Positions 7,700 to 15,809 of a stretch of 31,121 bases of DNA are shown here, in pieces (within the stretch, counting starts at the first letter, position 1; the number at the start of each line of letters is the position of its first letter). The DNA is from JAVVEZ01 sp032250895 (lineage in GTDB: Bacteria > Pseudomonadota > Gammaproteobacteria > Pseudomonadales > Pseudohongiellaceae), in contig JAVVEZ010000040.1 in NCBI GenBank assembly GCA_032250895.1, forward strand, positions 1 to 31,121. Reading direction: 5' to 3'. Under the pieces are notes generated by a model. That model ran no database searches, was not told the origin of the DNA, and worked only from the letters and a program-made list of their open reading frames with translations. The translations under genes were made by a program, and so were the position numbers.

Positions 7700-9985
7700 A
7701 TGTCTAGGTCAGCAGCCGGATTATTGCTCATAACAGTTCTTTTACTGGAGGCTGGGCAGGTTTTTGCGCAGGAATCGAGGGGCCTGCTGGAAGAGATTCT
7801 GGTCACCGCCCGCAAGCGCAGCGAAAACAGCCAGAGCATTGGCCTTTCCATGGCGGTTTTTGACGCCGACGCACTCAAAACCATGAACCTGAAAAGCCTG
7901 CCGGACGTCAGTAGTGCCATTTCCAATGTTGAGCTTTTTGAGGATTTCAGCGGTGCCGGCTTGCCGACCTGGATTATCCGCGGGGTCGGACTTCAGGATT
8001 TCAATACCAACAACACACCGACGGCAGCGGTCTATGTGGATGAGGTCTACCAGACGTCGACAGTGATGGGTACTGTCGGCCTGTTTGATGTCGAGCAGGT
8101 TGAAGTTCTGAAAGGTCCCCAGGGGGGGCTCTACGGCCGCAATACCAGCGGCGGCGCGGTTCTGCTTAAAACCAGGCGCCCGGAACTCCAGAGCAACTCG
8201 GGTTATACCGAGCTATCCTACAGCCGCTGGCAGAACCTTGCCGCGGAAGGCGCCGTGAACGTGGGGCTCACCGACAGCACAGCGCTGCGCGTGAGCGGCC
8301 GCTCACTGAGCAGTTCGGGTGCCTGGCAAAAAAGTGTCGTCGACAACAAGGCCCATGGGGAAAAGGATCTGTGGGATGTTCGTTCCTGGTTCACGTTTCA
8401 GCCCTCCGACAATTTTACGTTTGACTGGAAGATACAGGGGGGCCGGGACGATTCCGAAATTCAGCTGGGGCGCTCGGTGGGCTTATATGCGCCCAATGGT
8501 GGATTCTGCCAGGCCGTTCTCGAGGGGCGCCGCGACGATGAAAACTGCCTGAACTGGGCCGGGGTCAATCGTTCGCTGCTGGGCTTGCCGTTTGAACCAG
8601 CGGCCTCTCAACGCAACGACGGCTCCCTGGTTCTATCTGACCCGATAAACCAGCAAAAAAACAATTATCTGAGCAACACCTTCTTTATCAGCCAAAAGGT
8701 AGTCGGCGCCACCTTTTTCTCGATCAGTTCTTTCGATCGCTTTGATTATGGTGTGGATCTTGATCTCGATGGCAGCAGAGGAGAATTTGCGCACCGCCTT
8801 TCAAGCAGTGATATTGAAGTGCTATCACAGGAGTTCAGGTTGGTCTCCGATAGCAATGAGCGTCTGAACTGGTTGCTGGGTCTGAGCTATAACGATGAAA
8901 AATTCAAGGAGCGGCGGGATTTTTTATGGCGTGATAATTTTTTGGTGGTACAACAATTGGGCTTTGAGCAGGCCAGGCTCGCCTACAATCAGACTACCCG
9001 CTCTGCAGCTGTGTATGGCAGTCTGGATTATGAGATAAGCCCGAGATGGTCATTGAATGCCGCCTTGCGCTACACCGATGAAGACAAGACGTATAAAAAT
9101 GGCAGCCTGTCCGTTCCCGTAAACCCTCCGGTTTTTCTCTACCGAGATTTAAAAAGACAATACAGCCTGGGCAGTCACTGGTCAGGAAAGGCCGGATTGG
9201 AATGGACACCGCGCGATGGCATGCTGGTTTATGGCACTCTCTCCCGGGGCTTCAAATCAGGAGGATTCTTTGGCGGTTTCCCGGATGTGGCGGAACAGGT
9301 AAGTCCCTACAAGGAAGAAAAGATCACGGCTTACGAACTGGGAATCAAACGTGACTGGTTTCGGCAATCCCTGCGCCTCAATGCGTCGGTTTTTTATTAT
9401 GACTATCAGGATGTCCAGGGTTTTGTAACAAGCATTAACTCATTGACCAATACCCAGATAGATGTATTGACCAATCAGGGAGATGCCGAACATGCAGGGG
9501 CTGAAGTCGAATTGGTGTGGGCGCCGGTTGAAGGTTTGAGCCTGACGGGTAACATCAGTTATCTGGATGCACGCTTCAAACGTTCTGAAATTTTTTCCAG
9601 AAATATTGATGGCATTTTGCTACCAATCGAAGGCAGGCGTCCTTTCGCGCCTGAATGGAGTGGTGCTTTTGCTGTAAACTATGTCACCACTATTGCAGAG
9701 AATTACCGGATGACCGGCAATCTCAATTACCATTACCGTTCCGAATTTTCAGGCCGTCTCACATCCCCCGCAGACCGGGCCGTCAATCGTCTGCCAGGTT
9801 ATGGTCTGCTGGGCGCACGCCTTGATTTATCTAGGGTTCAGGACGATTGGAGTCTTGCCCTGTGGGCCAAAAACATCCTCGATAAAAGTTATTTGAACCG
9901 CATAAAAAGCGACGGTTTGAGAAGTTATATCGACCTCTTTGGAGAGCCGAGAAGCTTCGGAGCCTCGCTCTCTTATCAGTGGTAA
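7700..9985 (+). CDS. TonB-dependent outer membrane receptor
   Basis: The 761-residue product is a complete TonB-dependent receptor that imports an unidentified ligand across the outer membrane using TonB energy. It begins with a signal peptide cleaving near VFA-QE (residue 23). EEILVTARKR (31-40) serves as a TonB-box-like segment. The plug domain has RGVGLQDF and DEVYQTSTVMG, then VEVLKGPQGGLYGRNTSGGAV (135-154). The remainder is a beta-barrel ending in the terminal aromatic YQW. A cysteine pair lies in an extracellular loop (GGFCQAVLEG...DENCLNW). ATG 7700 sits directly after AGGGA, an unusually close spacing. No Fur-like box, sigma/anti-sigma pair or catabolic gene is adjacent, so the substrate (siderophore, heme, B12, sugar or other) is not predictable. 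It interrupts the parC-to-fimX order seen elsewhere. Confidence 0.92.
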   Translation: MSRSAAGLLLITVLLLEAGQVFAQESRGLLEEILVTARKRSENSQSIGLSMAVFDADALKTMNLKSLPDVSSAISNVELFEDFSGAGLPTWIIRGVGLQDFNTNNTPTAAVYVDEVYQTSTVMGTVGLFDVEQVEVLKGPQGGLYGRNTSGGAVLLKTRRPELQSNSGYTELSYSRWQNLAAEGAVNVGLTDSTALRVSGRSLSSSGAWQKSVVDNKAHGEKDLWDVRSWFTFQPSDNFTFDWKIQGGRDDSEIQLGRSVGLYAPNGGFCQAVLEGRRDDENCLNWAGVNRSLLGLPFEPAASQRNDGSLVLSDPINQQKNNYLSNTFFISQKVVGATFFSISSFDRFDYGVDLDLDGSRGEFAHRLSSSDIEVLSQEFRLVSDSNERLNWLLGLSYNDEKFKERRDFLWRDNFLVVQQLGFEQARLAYNQTTRSAAVYGSLDYEISPRWSLNAALRYTDEDKTYKNGSLSVPVNPPVFLYRDLKRQYSLGSHWSGKAGLEWTPRDGMLVYGTLSRGFKSGGFFGGFPDVAEQVSPYKEEKITAYELGIKRDWFRQSLRLNASVFYYDYQDVQGFVTSINSLTNTQIDVLTNQGDAEHAGAEVELVWAPVEGLSLTGNISYLDARFKRSEIFSRNIDGILLPIEGRRPFAPEWSGAFAVNYVTTIAENYRMTGNLNYHYRSEFSGRLTSPADRAVNRLPGYGLLGARLDLSRVQDDWSLALWAKNILDKSYLNRIKSDGLRSYIDLFGEPRSFGASLSYQW

Positions 9986-10049
9986 TGGGCAGGATTTGAA
10001 TTTGGATTCCATAGGCAGCCGGTGAAGCACTCCCGTGAAGTTATAAAAC

Positions 10050-10072
10050 ACTTGTTATATTTCTTTACAAGT
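10050..10072. repeat. Inverted repeat (possible operator) upstream of GNAT gene
   Basis: ACTTGT (10050-10055) and ACAAGT (10067-10072) form a perfect inverted repeat with an 11-nt AT-rich centre. It lies about 30 nt before a likely -10 element and so could be a regulator binding site. The surrounding 9986-10286 has no gene. Besides this repeat, it holds only a promoter-like element and a leader hairpin. Confidence 0.3.
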
Positions 10073-10102
10073 TATTAATTCTTAATTGAAAATAATATCT
10101 GC

Positions 10103-10108
10103 TAGAAT
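10103..10108 (+). promoter_or_regulatory. Extended -10 promoter for GNAT gene
   Basis: TGCTAGAAT gives an extended -10 (TGN plus TAGAAT at 10103-10108) in an AT-rich stretch. A weak -35 (TTAATT, 10082-10087) is 15 nt upstream. It would start transcription near 10115 and leave a leader of about 170 nt before the ATG at 10287. Confidence 0.4.
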
Positions 10109-10137
10109 CGAACGGTCCGGGCATGAATCAAATGGTC

Positions 10138-10165
10138 GGCCTTCCCGTCAGATATTGAGAAGGCC
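10138..10165 (+). promoter_or_regulatory. Leader hairpin upstream of GNAT gene
   Basis: GGCCTTC (10138-10144) and GAAGGCC (10159-10165) form a perfect 7-bp stem with a 14-nt loop inside the predicted leader of the gene at 10287. No T-run follows and I do not recognise a riboswitch core. It could be a cis-regulatory RNA structure or a protein binding site. Confidence 0.35.
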
Positions 10166-10286
10166 TGGTTACTGTTGGATCAGCCGTTTTTGACCCATTA
10201 TTTGGTGTCATAAAGAATAAGCCTGGAGCGTTTATAACATAGAAACCAGAGATTCTTTGCTCATCAGCTATCACCGGAGGGATTCC

Positions 10287-11114
10287 ATGCCGCACTTTAA
10301 TCATCATGCTGTCGCAAAAACGCCAGTTTCCCGTTCTTATTTGCCCAATATCGCGCATTTGTATACGGCTTTTGAGCAGTCTGAAGAGGAACTGCGCTTA
10401 TCAAAACTGAACAAGACCCTGGCTGAACAGTGTGGCAGGGAATACCGGGTCGATTTCCATTATGGAAATCAGGTGAACTTGCTGGATGATGCGGTTTTGC
10501 TGGATCTGGCGGATTGCTACAAGAATGTGTTCAATGAAAGTTGGGGCGAGAACTGGACAATTCAATCTGCTCTCAAGGAGATAAAAGCCTGCCTGCTGCC
10601 GGATCCTGAGCGTACGCCGGTGATCAGTTTGTTATACAAGGATGAAAAAATAATAGGGTTTTGCTGGGCATTCATAATAGAAACCGAAACCCTGAAGAGC
10701 GAGAATACCCCTTTTTCATCATCGCAGCTGAAACGACATGAAAGTGTCGAAGTAGCCAGATACTGGCTCAATGAAGTGGGTAAAAAGAAAAGGTTCATCA
10801 CCATCAGGGAGCTTGGTGTGATAAAGGAGTTTCGGCAGGACAAGGCCCCCTTCCTGTGTCTGCCTATCTTTGACAGGGCTCAGGATTCCGAGTGCAGTGT
10901 CATTTTTTTCAGGACAAAAATATCAAGCAAGGCCTTCAAATGGAGCCTTGGAGTGGGTTTCGTACCGCTCCAGTTTTTTATGGTGGATGGACTGTTGCTG
11001 ATGCAGGGTAGTATCAAATATGCAATAAATCTGCTCAATGGTCTGCTGGGAGGCAGTAAAAGAAAAAGCCAGCACATGATCGTGTCAAACATCAGCAGAT
11101 ACTTATGTCAATAG
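10287..11114 (+). CDS. GNAT-fold acyltransferase-like protein, unknown substrate
   Basis: The start is ATG 10287, preceded by GGAGGG (10276-10281) at 5 nt. The 275-residue product has no signal peptide. From about residue 66 it reads like a GNAT domain: LADCYKNVFNESWGENWTIQSA, then a strand pair VISLLYKDEKIIGFCWAFII (112-131). The ITIRELGVIKEFRQDKAPFL segment (171-190) sits where motif A lies, and the final ILLRT-type strand and helix (SVIFFRTKISSKAFKWSLGVGF) follow. The acetyl-CoA pyrophosphate loop (normally Q/RxxGxG/A) is degenerate as RQDKAP, so activity is uncertain. Residues 1-60 are an unassigned N-terminal extension. The kinase gene at 11172 follows after 57 nt in the same direction. 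A role in making or modifying a signal sensed by that kinase is possible, but is inference only. Confidence 0.6.
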   Translation: MPHFNHHAVAKTPVSRSYLPNIAHLYTAFEQSEEELRLSKLNKTLAEQCGREYRVDFHYGNQVNLLDDAVLLDLADCYKNVFNESWGENWTIQSALKEIKACLLPDPERTPVISLLYKDEKIIGFCWAFIIETETLKSENTPFSSSQLKRHESVEVARYWLNEVGKKKRFITIRELGVIKEFRQDKAPFLCLPIFDRAQDSECSVIFFRTKISSKAFKWSLGVGFVPLQFFMVDGLLLMQGSIKYAINLLNGLLGGSKRKSQHMIVSNISRYLCQ

Positions 11115-11124
11115 AAAATTTTTT

Positions 11125-11130
11125 TATAAT
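11125..11130 (+). promoter_or_regulatory. Possible -10 element before HK1
   Basis: A perfect TATAAT lies between the GNAT gene and HK1, 41 nt before the GTG at 11172. No good -35 is present at 16-18 nt upstream. The region is very AT-rich, so chance occurrence is likely. Confidence 0.25.
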
Positions 11131-11171
11131 GGTTATTCAGAGGTTCCTTAGGGTTATCGGTTGGTAAAAAC

Positions 11172-13250
11172 GTGAATTATTTTTTTTTGCTGAATGCCGC
11201 TATTCTGTTTTTTCTTGCGGGATATTTGTATGTTAAAAAGAAAGAAAGATTAACGAAAGTTTTATCGATTTTTAATATTGGGCTTGGGCTTTGGAGTATC
11301 TTTGTTTTTTTGACACAGGAGCTGCCCAATCAGATAAATGTTGATCTGATTGCCAGGCTGCAGCTTATTTCGGTCATGATATTCGTAAATGGAATTTATT
11401 ATTTCTGTTCTTCCTATCCCTATCAAAGAAAAAATCAGAAATATTTGATAACCATTGTCTTGTTTGTTTTCTTTTGCGTGGCTTTCCTTTTTACTGATTT
11501 TGTTACACAGGCCAGGGTGGAGAACAATCAGGTTGTTTATACCGATAATCCGGCAGGGCTGACCCTGTATGTGGTTTATATAGCCGCTCTCGGGATATCG
11601 GCATTGGCCTATCTCGTTTTCAGTTACAAGGCCTATCCAGATTACCGGCCAAGAATAAGATACCTTTTCATAGGTCTTGGCTTATTTGCAATTTTTGGGA
11701 TTGGCTGCAACTTGATACTACCTCTGTTTGGGGAGTACCGGTTCCTTGCCTTGGGGAGATTAAGCAGTATTTTCCCGGCTTTATTCTTCGCCTATGCCAT
11801 AACGAAACATGAATTCATGGATGTGGCGGTCATAATAAACAAAAGAAATTCATGGATTTTGGTTTTTGTTTTCATTGTTTTCAGCTATTTCATTGCCTAC
11901 GAATCAAGCCAGGACAGCCAGTCTCTCGGTTTTATCGCAGCCATGTTGCTGGGTTTGTTCTGGGCGGCCTTCGCAGCACCTTTTCAGAATTTTCTGCTGA
12001 CAACGGCAAACAGAAAGTTTGTCAGAGGCTGGTATGATACCGAAAACCTCATCTCTGAAATTTCCAGCCAGATTACAGTGGAAAAAAGCAGGCAGGAAAT
12101 ATTCAAAATCATCAGAAACATACTTGATGAGGGTTTTCAGCTCGAGCGGAGTCGGATTATCGTGGCTGAACGATCAGCTGATGGAAAACTTCTGCATTAT
12201 ATCAGTATGGATAAATCCGGAAAACTGAAGCAGATGCCGTCACAGTCCGACCAGATCGTTTCGGAATATTTCAAAACCAAATCCCTTCCTGAATTTCTTG
12301 AGGACGTTGATGCCGGTGTCAAAAACTATCTTTCCGGGCAGGGCTATAAATTGTCACGGCAATGTGCATTGATTCCATTTCATTCGCCCGACTATCTCGA
12401 AGGCATCATTATTCTGGGTGAAAGAAGTAATCAGGTTCCCTATGCCGGGCGCGACATAAAATTCTTTGTTCGGCTGGTCAATTATATGTCGGCCATTCTG
12501 TATCGCTTGACGCCCCTCGAAAAACTCGAAAAGCAGTATTTTGATAACAAGCAGCGTCTGCATGAAGCCGAGATTCAGTTGATTCGGGCACAGAAAATTG
12601 AAGCCATTGTTCATGCCACCAGGCAGTGTCATCACGAGATCAGGACGCCATTGAACATCATTCGTCTGGGCATCGGGCGGATCAAGGGTATGGATGATCT
12701 AGAGGCATATCGAAACATAGCCAGTGAAGAGATCAATCGCGCGCTGGAGATAGTTGAAGAGACGCTGACCATTACCGATGTAAGCAAGGCGACCATCGAC
12801 AGATACTCAAGTGTTGACGTGAATGAAGTATTGAGGCGTTGTTCCCGACTTGTTGATGAAACCCGCTATACCCAGGTGCTTGCCCTACAGGATTTGCCCA
12901 GAATAAAGGGTATCTTCAGCGACTTGCAGGTGGCGGTTACCAACCTGATCCATAATGCCCTCGATGCCATGCCCACAGGGGGCATGCTGGAAATAAGGTC
13001 CTCTCTGTCTGCCGGAAACATCATCATCGAGATCAAAGACAGTGGCGTGGGTATTGCAGAACATCTGCGGTCACGGGTCTGGGAACCCTATTTCAGTGGT
13101 CAGGAGAGCAGCGTGGGGAATTCGACGGCGGGCCGCGGCTGGGGGCTGACCATCGTCAACAGGATAGTGACTGAACACAGGGGTACTGTGAATTTTGTCA
13201 GTCAGGTGAACGAAGGGACGACCTTTACCATCAGTTTGCCAGTAGATTAG
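11172..13250 (+). CDS. 7TM-GAF sensor histidine kinase (HK1)
   Basis: A 692-residue membrane kinase. Residues 1-280 hold about eight to nine hydrophobic helices. The first seven resemble the N-terminal 7TM sensor of histidine kinases, ending with AITKHEFMDVAVIINKR (209-225); two further helices follow (228-242 and 252-268). Residues 290-440 look like a GAF domain. The DHp phosphoacceptor is H488 in HHEIRTPLNII. The ATPase domain has its N-box at NLIHNALDAM (N595), G1 DSGVGI (623-628) and G2 GRGWGLTI (654-661), so it should be an active kinase. The start is GTG 11172; no Shine-Dalgarno is evident. Its 3' end overlaps that of the convergent receiver gene by 4 nt, which makes RR1 the obvious partner. 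The sensor type suggests a hydrophobic or membrane-borne signal, but the ligand is unknown. The 5' half is notably AT-rich, partly because of its Phe/Ile-rich membrane segments. Confidence 0.85.
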   Translation: MNYFFLLNAAILFFLAGYLYVKKKERLTKVLSIFNIGLGLWSIFVFLTQELPNQINVDLIARLQLISVMIFVNGIYYFCSSYPYQRKNQKYLITIVLFVFFCVAFLFTDFVTQARVENNQVVYTDNPAGLTLYVVYIAALGISALAYLVFSYKAYPDYRPRIRYLFIGLGLFAIFGIGCNLILPLFGEYRFLALGRLSSIFPALFFAYAITKHEFMDVAVIINKRNSWILVFVFIVFSYFIAYESSQDSQSLGFIAAMLLGLFWAAFAAPFQNFLLTTANRKFVRGWYDTENLISEISSQITVEKSRQEIFKIIRNILDEGFQLERSRIIVAERSADGKLLHYISMDKSGKLKQMPSQSDQIVSEYFKTKSLPEFLEDVDAGVKNYLSGQGYKLSRQCALIPFHSPDYLEGIIILGERSNQVPYAGRDIKFFVRLVNYMSAILYRLTPLEKLEKQYFDNKQRLHEAEIQLIRAQKIEAIVHATRQCHHEIRTPLNIIRLGIGRIKGMDDLEAYRNIASEEINRALEIVEETLTITDVSKATIDRYSSVDVNEVLRRCSRLVDETRYTQVLALQDLPRIKGIFSDLQVAVTNLIHNALDAMPTGGMLEIRSSLSAGNIIIEIKDSGVGIAEHLRSRVWEPYFSGQESSVGNSTAGRGWGLTIVNRIVTEHRGTVNFVSQVNEGTTFTISLPVD

Positions 13251-13795
13251 TGTCTGCCGGATTGTTTGCGGAATTCTTCAATCCAGCGGGAGCGCTGTTC
13301 CACCAAGAGCTCTCGCAGGATCTCGGCCTCCTTGTTGATAACGATGCGTTTGAGAACGTTGAGCAATTCGGCTTCCTCAAAGGGTTTCAGCAGATAGGCC
13401 GAGGCCAGCCCCAGCGTGGAGTCCTCCGCGAGCATCCGCCGATCCGAATCGCCATACGCAGAAATGATGACTACCGGAATATGGCGCTTGAAAGGACTTT
13501 TGTTTTCTTTTTCCCTGAGCAGGGTCAGAAATTGTTCCCCGTGCATCCTGGGCATCTGCCAGTCCAGCAGGATACAGGCTATCTTGTTGGACAGAAAATC
13601 AAAGCCCCGTTGATGCATGGTGAGAATTTCGAAGGCGTCATAGCCATTGTAGGCTGTCAGGGCACGGTAAAGGTCGGTTTCGTTGATGATCTGGGTGATC
13701 AGCTTTGACTGTCGCTCATTGTCTTCGACAACCAGAATCAGAGGCTTGTCATCGCCAGTAACTTTGCGGGAAAAAAGACGCATATTTGATATCAT
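13247..13795 (-). CDS. Single-domain response regulator (RR1)
   Basis: The 182-residue product is a CheY-like receiver with no output domain. Acidic pocket ED (24-25) lies in LILVVEDNERQ. The phosphoacceptor is D78 in CILLDWQMPRMHG, followed by S112 in VIISAYGD and K137 in YLLKPF, so it should be phosphorylatable. About 40 helical residues follow the receiver. ATG 13795 starts 7 nt after the stop of the membrane-protein gene, indicating one minus-strand transcript; an internal ATG at 13783 is possible. Its stop overlaps the HK1 stop on the opposite strand. It probably acts by protein contact or as a phosphate sink or relay rather than by binding DNA. Confidence 0.85.
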   Translation of the reverse strand: MISNMRLFSRKVTGDDKPLILVVEDNERQSKLITQIINETDLYRALTAYNGYDAFEILTMHQRGFDFLSNKIACILLDWQMPRMHGEQFLTLLREKENKSPFKRHIPVVIISAYGDSDRRMLAEDSTLGLASAYLLKPFEEAELLNVLKRIVINKEAEILRELLVEQRSRWIEEFRKQSGRH

Positions 13796-13802
13796 TTTGA
13801 CA

Positions 13803-14216
13803 TCATGACTGGCGGCTCGTTCTCGTTGCTATTGTCTTTTTGTAGACATAGACCGGGCCGTCAAAAAGGCCGGTGAGCACCATGGGTGGGACAACAAGCA
13901 GCATCAGAAGAGTGTTGATGAAAAGCCGTAATATCGGAAAAGGCTCGGCAGGGTAGTCTTTTTCCAGTTGTTGCCTTGTATACTGTGCATATTCCACTGG
14001 CTTGCCTTTGATCTGGGCGGCCCAGATATTGGAAATATATTTCCGGTAGCTTCTTTGAGGATATTTTTTCCAGAGTTTCAGTTGCAGGCGATTGATGGAA
14101 ATCCAGTTTTCATAAACGGCAAGCAGCTTGAAGAACATCCCTGCGACAGCACCATAAAAAAGACTCCAGAGTGCGGCCAGGGGATAAAAGAGTATATCGG
14201 GGCTATTTCTCAACAT
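13803..14216 (-). CDS. Small membrane protein, unknown
   Basis: A 137-residue protein with two predicted membrane segments: LFYPLAALWSLFYGAVAGMF near the N-terminus and LFINTLLMLLVVPPMVLTGL near the C-terminus. They flank a basic, Tyr/Trp-rich middle region (LKLWKKYPQRSYRKYISNIW). The start at 14216 is preferred because AAGGA lies 8 nt upstream; an ATG at 14225 in the same frame overlaps that signal. I do not recognise a family. It precedes RR1 by 7 nt, so the two are probably co-transcribed, and it is divergent from HK2. A role as membrane anchor or accessory for the neighbouring phosphorelay is conceivable, on position alone. Confidence 0.65.
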   Translation of the reverse strand: MLRNSPDILFYPLAALWSLFYGAVAGMFFKLLAVYENWISINRLQLKLWKKYPQRSYRKYISNIWAAQIKGKPVEYAQYTRQQLEKDYPAEPFPILRLFINTLLMLLVVPPMVLTGLFDGPVYVYKKTIATRTSRQS

Positions 14217-14240
14217 TGCGGTCATCCTTGCATGCGGTCA

Positions 14241-14275
14241 TTGGGCCGAGTATACACCAGCTTATAAAAACGCAA
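14241..14275. promoter_or_regulatory. Overlapping divergent promoters, RR1 operon / HK2
   Basis: In the 108-nt divergent spacer, the plus strand has TTGGGC (14241-14246), a 16-nt spacer, then TATAAA (14263-14268) in front of HK2. The minus strand has TTGCGT (14275-14270), a 15-nt spacer, then TATACT (14254-14249) in front of the membrane protein-RR1 operon. The two promoters would physically overlap, so occupancy of one would exclude the other. These are consensus matches only. Confidence 0.4.
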
Positions 14276-14324
14276 AATATTATCTTGAGAATTTGAAAAG
14301 TTATTTTGGCGGGCATTCATTTTC

Positions 14325-15809
14325 ATGAAACCAAACCTGAAGCGAAACAAACTCTACCTGTTCCTGGTATATGTGGCCATTGCCCTGTTTTATCTGGAAT
14401 TTGTTGCCGATCGGCAACAATCGCAACTGCCGGCCCTGCTGGCGTTGATTTTTCTGATGGTCGTCAGCCATGAACCTTTTTCCAGGGCAATCGACCAGGC
14501 TACAGGCTTCCTGGCCGCAGATAAGGTATTGCAGTTTTTCCAGGTTTTTGTTGATCTCAATGCCAGGATGAACAATTTTCTCCAGGTCGATCAGGTGCTG
14601 ATGCTGGTCAGTGACACGCTCAAGGAAAAACTACAGGCAAGCAAGGTTATCTTTTTGATCAATAAAGAGTTTTCAACCATACAGTCTACGGCTCCTGATC
14701 AGGAGAAGAATAATGGCAAAATGCTATTAAAGCCCTGGCCGGATGCAAATCAGGGTTATGCGTTTCTGAACTCTGGGTTTGAAAAGGTCTTGCTTGAGAA
14801 TGCCGGTGTCGTGACGGCCGATGATGGCAATATGATATTAAACCCCGTGTTTGCGGAGACCGGGACAGGGCTCTTGATTCCAGTCATTCAAAATGGACAG
14901 ATTTTGTGCGTGATGCTGATCGCCAGACAGAATGTCAGGGCACAATATAATGAGCTCGATTGCCAGATGTTTGAATATCTGGCCAACCAACTGGCGATCA
15001 TTCTTGATCGAATAAGAGTTTATGAAAAGGTCATGCATAAAACCGTGATGGATCATGCGGAAAAAATGCAGGTCATGCAAAGTCTCAGTGCCAATATCGC
15101 GCATGAAATGCGAACTCCCCTGTCAGGGATAAGGGCCAGTATCTCAGGCCTGGAAACCTATCTGCCGGACCTGATCAGCGCGTATCACTTTGCCCGGACT
15201 CAGCGCCCTGGCGATTTTCAGATCATCCGGGAGAATCATCTCAGTACCCTGCGGGCGATGCCTGATCGCATCAAACTGATGATTGACCAGGCCAATGCCG
15301 TGATTGATATGCTGTTGATGAACCTGCGGGATAATTCCAGGGACAAAAAGCAGTGCAGTGTATGCTCTGCTGCCGCCTGCATCGAGCAGGCCATCGACAG
15401 ATACCCTTTCAAGACCGGCGAAAGAAACAAAGTGGAACTCATGCTGGCTCAGGATTTTCAATTCATGGGAGTTGAAAGTCTGTTTATCTATATCATTTTC
15501 AATTTGCTGAAAAATGCCCTTTATTCACTGCGGGCGGCCCAGCATGGGGAGATCAGCATCCGCCTGGAAAGAGGGGCGCACTTCAATCACCTGCTGTTTC
15601 GGGATAGCGGTGAGGGTATCGAAGCTGGAATCATCGATAAGATTTTTGATGGTTTTTTTACCACCAAGGAGGATGGTACCGGGGCCGGTCTTGCTTTCTG
15701 TAAAAGAACGGTGATCAGTTTTGGCGGCGAGATCAGCTGTGAGTCCGTATTGGGGCAATACACACAGTTTCGTATTTCCCTGCCGGTGATCAATGCACAA
15801 CCTCATTAA
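14325..15809 (+). CDS. Sensor histidine kinase (HK2)
   Basis: A 494-residue kinase. Two hydrophobic segments (about 10-27 and 35-48) form a short membrane anchor. Residues 75-230 look like a GAF-type sensor fold (GTGLLIPVIQNGQILCVMLIA). The phosphoacceptor is H260 in SANIAHEMRTPLSGIR. The DHp domain has an unusually long hairpin of about 35 residues between its two helices (about 276-310), a layout I associate with CqsS/LqsS-type kinases. The catalytic domain has N397 (NLLKNALYSL), G1 DSGEGI (427-432) and G2 GTGAGLAF (451-458). ATG 14325 is used; the Shine-Dalgarno is weak. The last 20 nt overlap the 3' end of the convergent LqsR-like regulator, pointing to RR2 as the cognate partner. Confidence 0.85.
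   Translation: MKPNLKRNKLYLFLVYVAIALFYLEFVADRQQSQLPALLALIFLMVVSHEPFSRAIDQATGFLAADKVLQFFQVFVDLNARMNNFLQVDQVLMLVSDTLKEKLQASKVIFLINKEFSTIQSTAPDQEKNNGKMLLKPWPDANQGYAFLNSGFEKVLLENAGVVTADDGNMILNPVFAETGTGLLIPVIQNGQILCVMLIARQNVRAQYNELDCQMFEYLANQLAIILDRIRVYEKVMHKTVMDHAEKMQVMQSLSANIAHEMRTPLSGIRASISGLETYLPDLISAYHFARTQRPGDFQIIRENHLSTLRAMPDRIKLMIDQANAVIDMLLMNLRDNSRDKKQCSVCSAAACIEQAIDRYPFKTGERNKVELMLAQDFQFMGVESLFIYIIFNLLKNALYSLRAAQHGEISIRLERGAHFNHLLFRDSGEGIEAGIIDKIFDGFFTTKEDGTGAGLAFCKRTVISFGGEISCESVLGQYTQFRISLPVINAQPH

Noticed and set aside
10115..10286. c-di-GMP (GEMM) riboswitch in the GNAT gene leader
   Set aside because: Considered because of the nearby c-di-GMP protein, but the conserved core sequences of GEMM riboswitches are absent.
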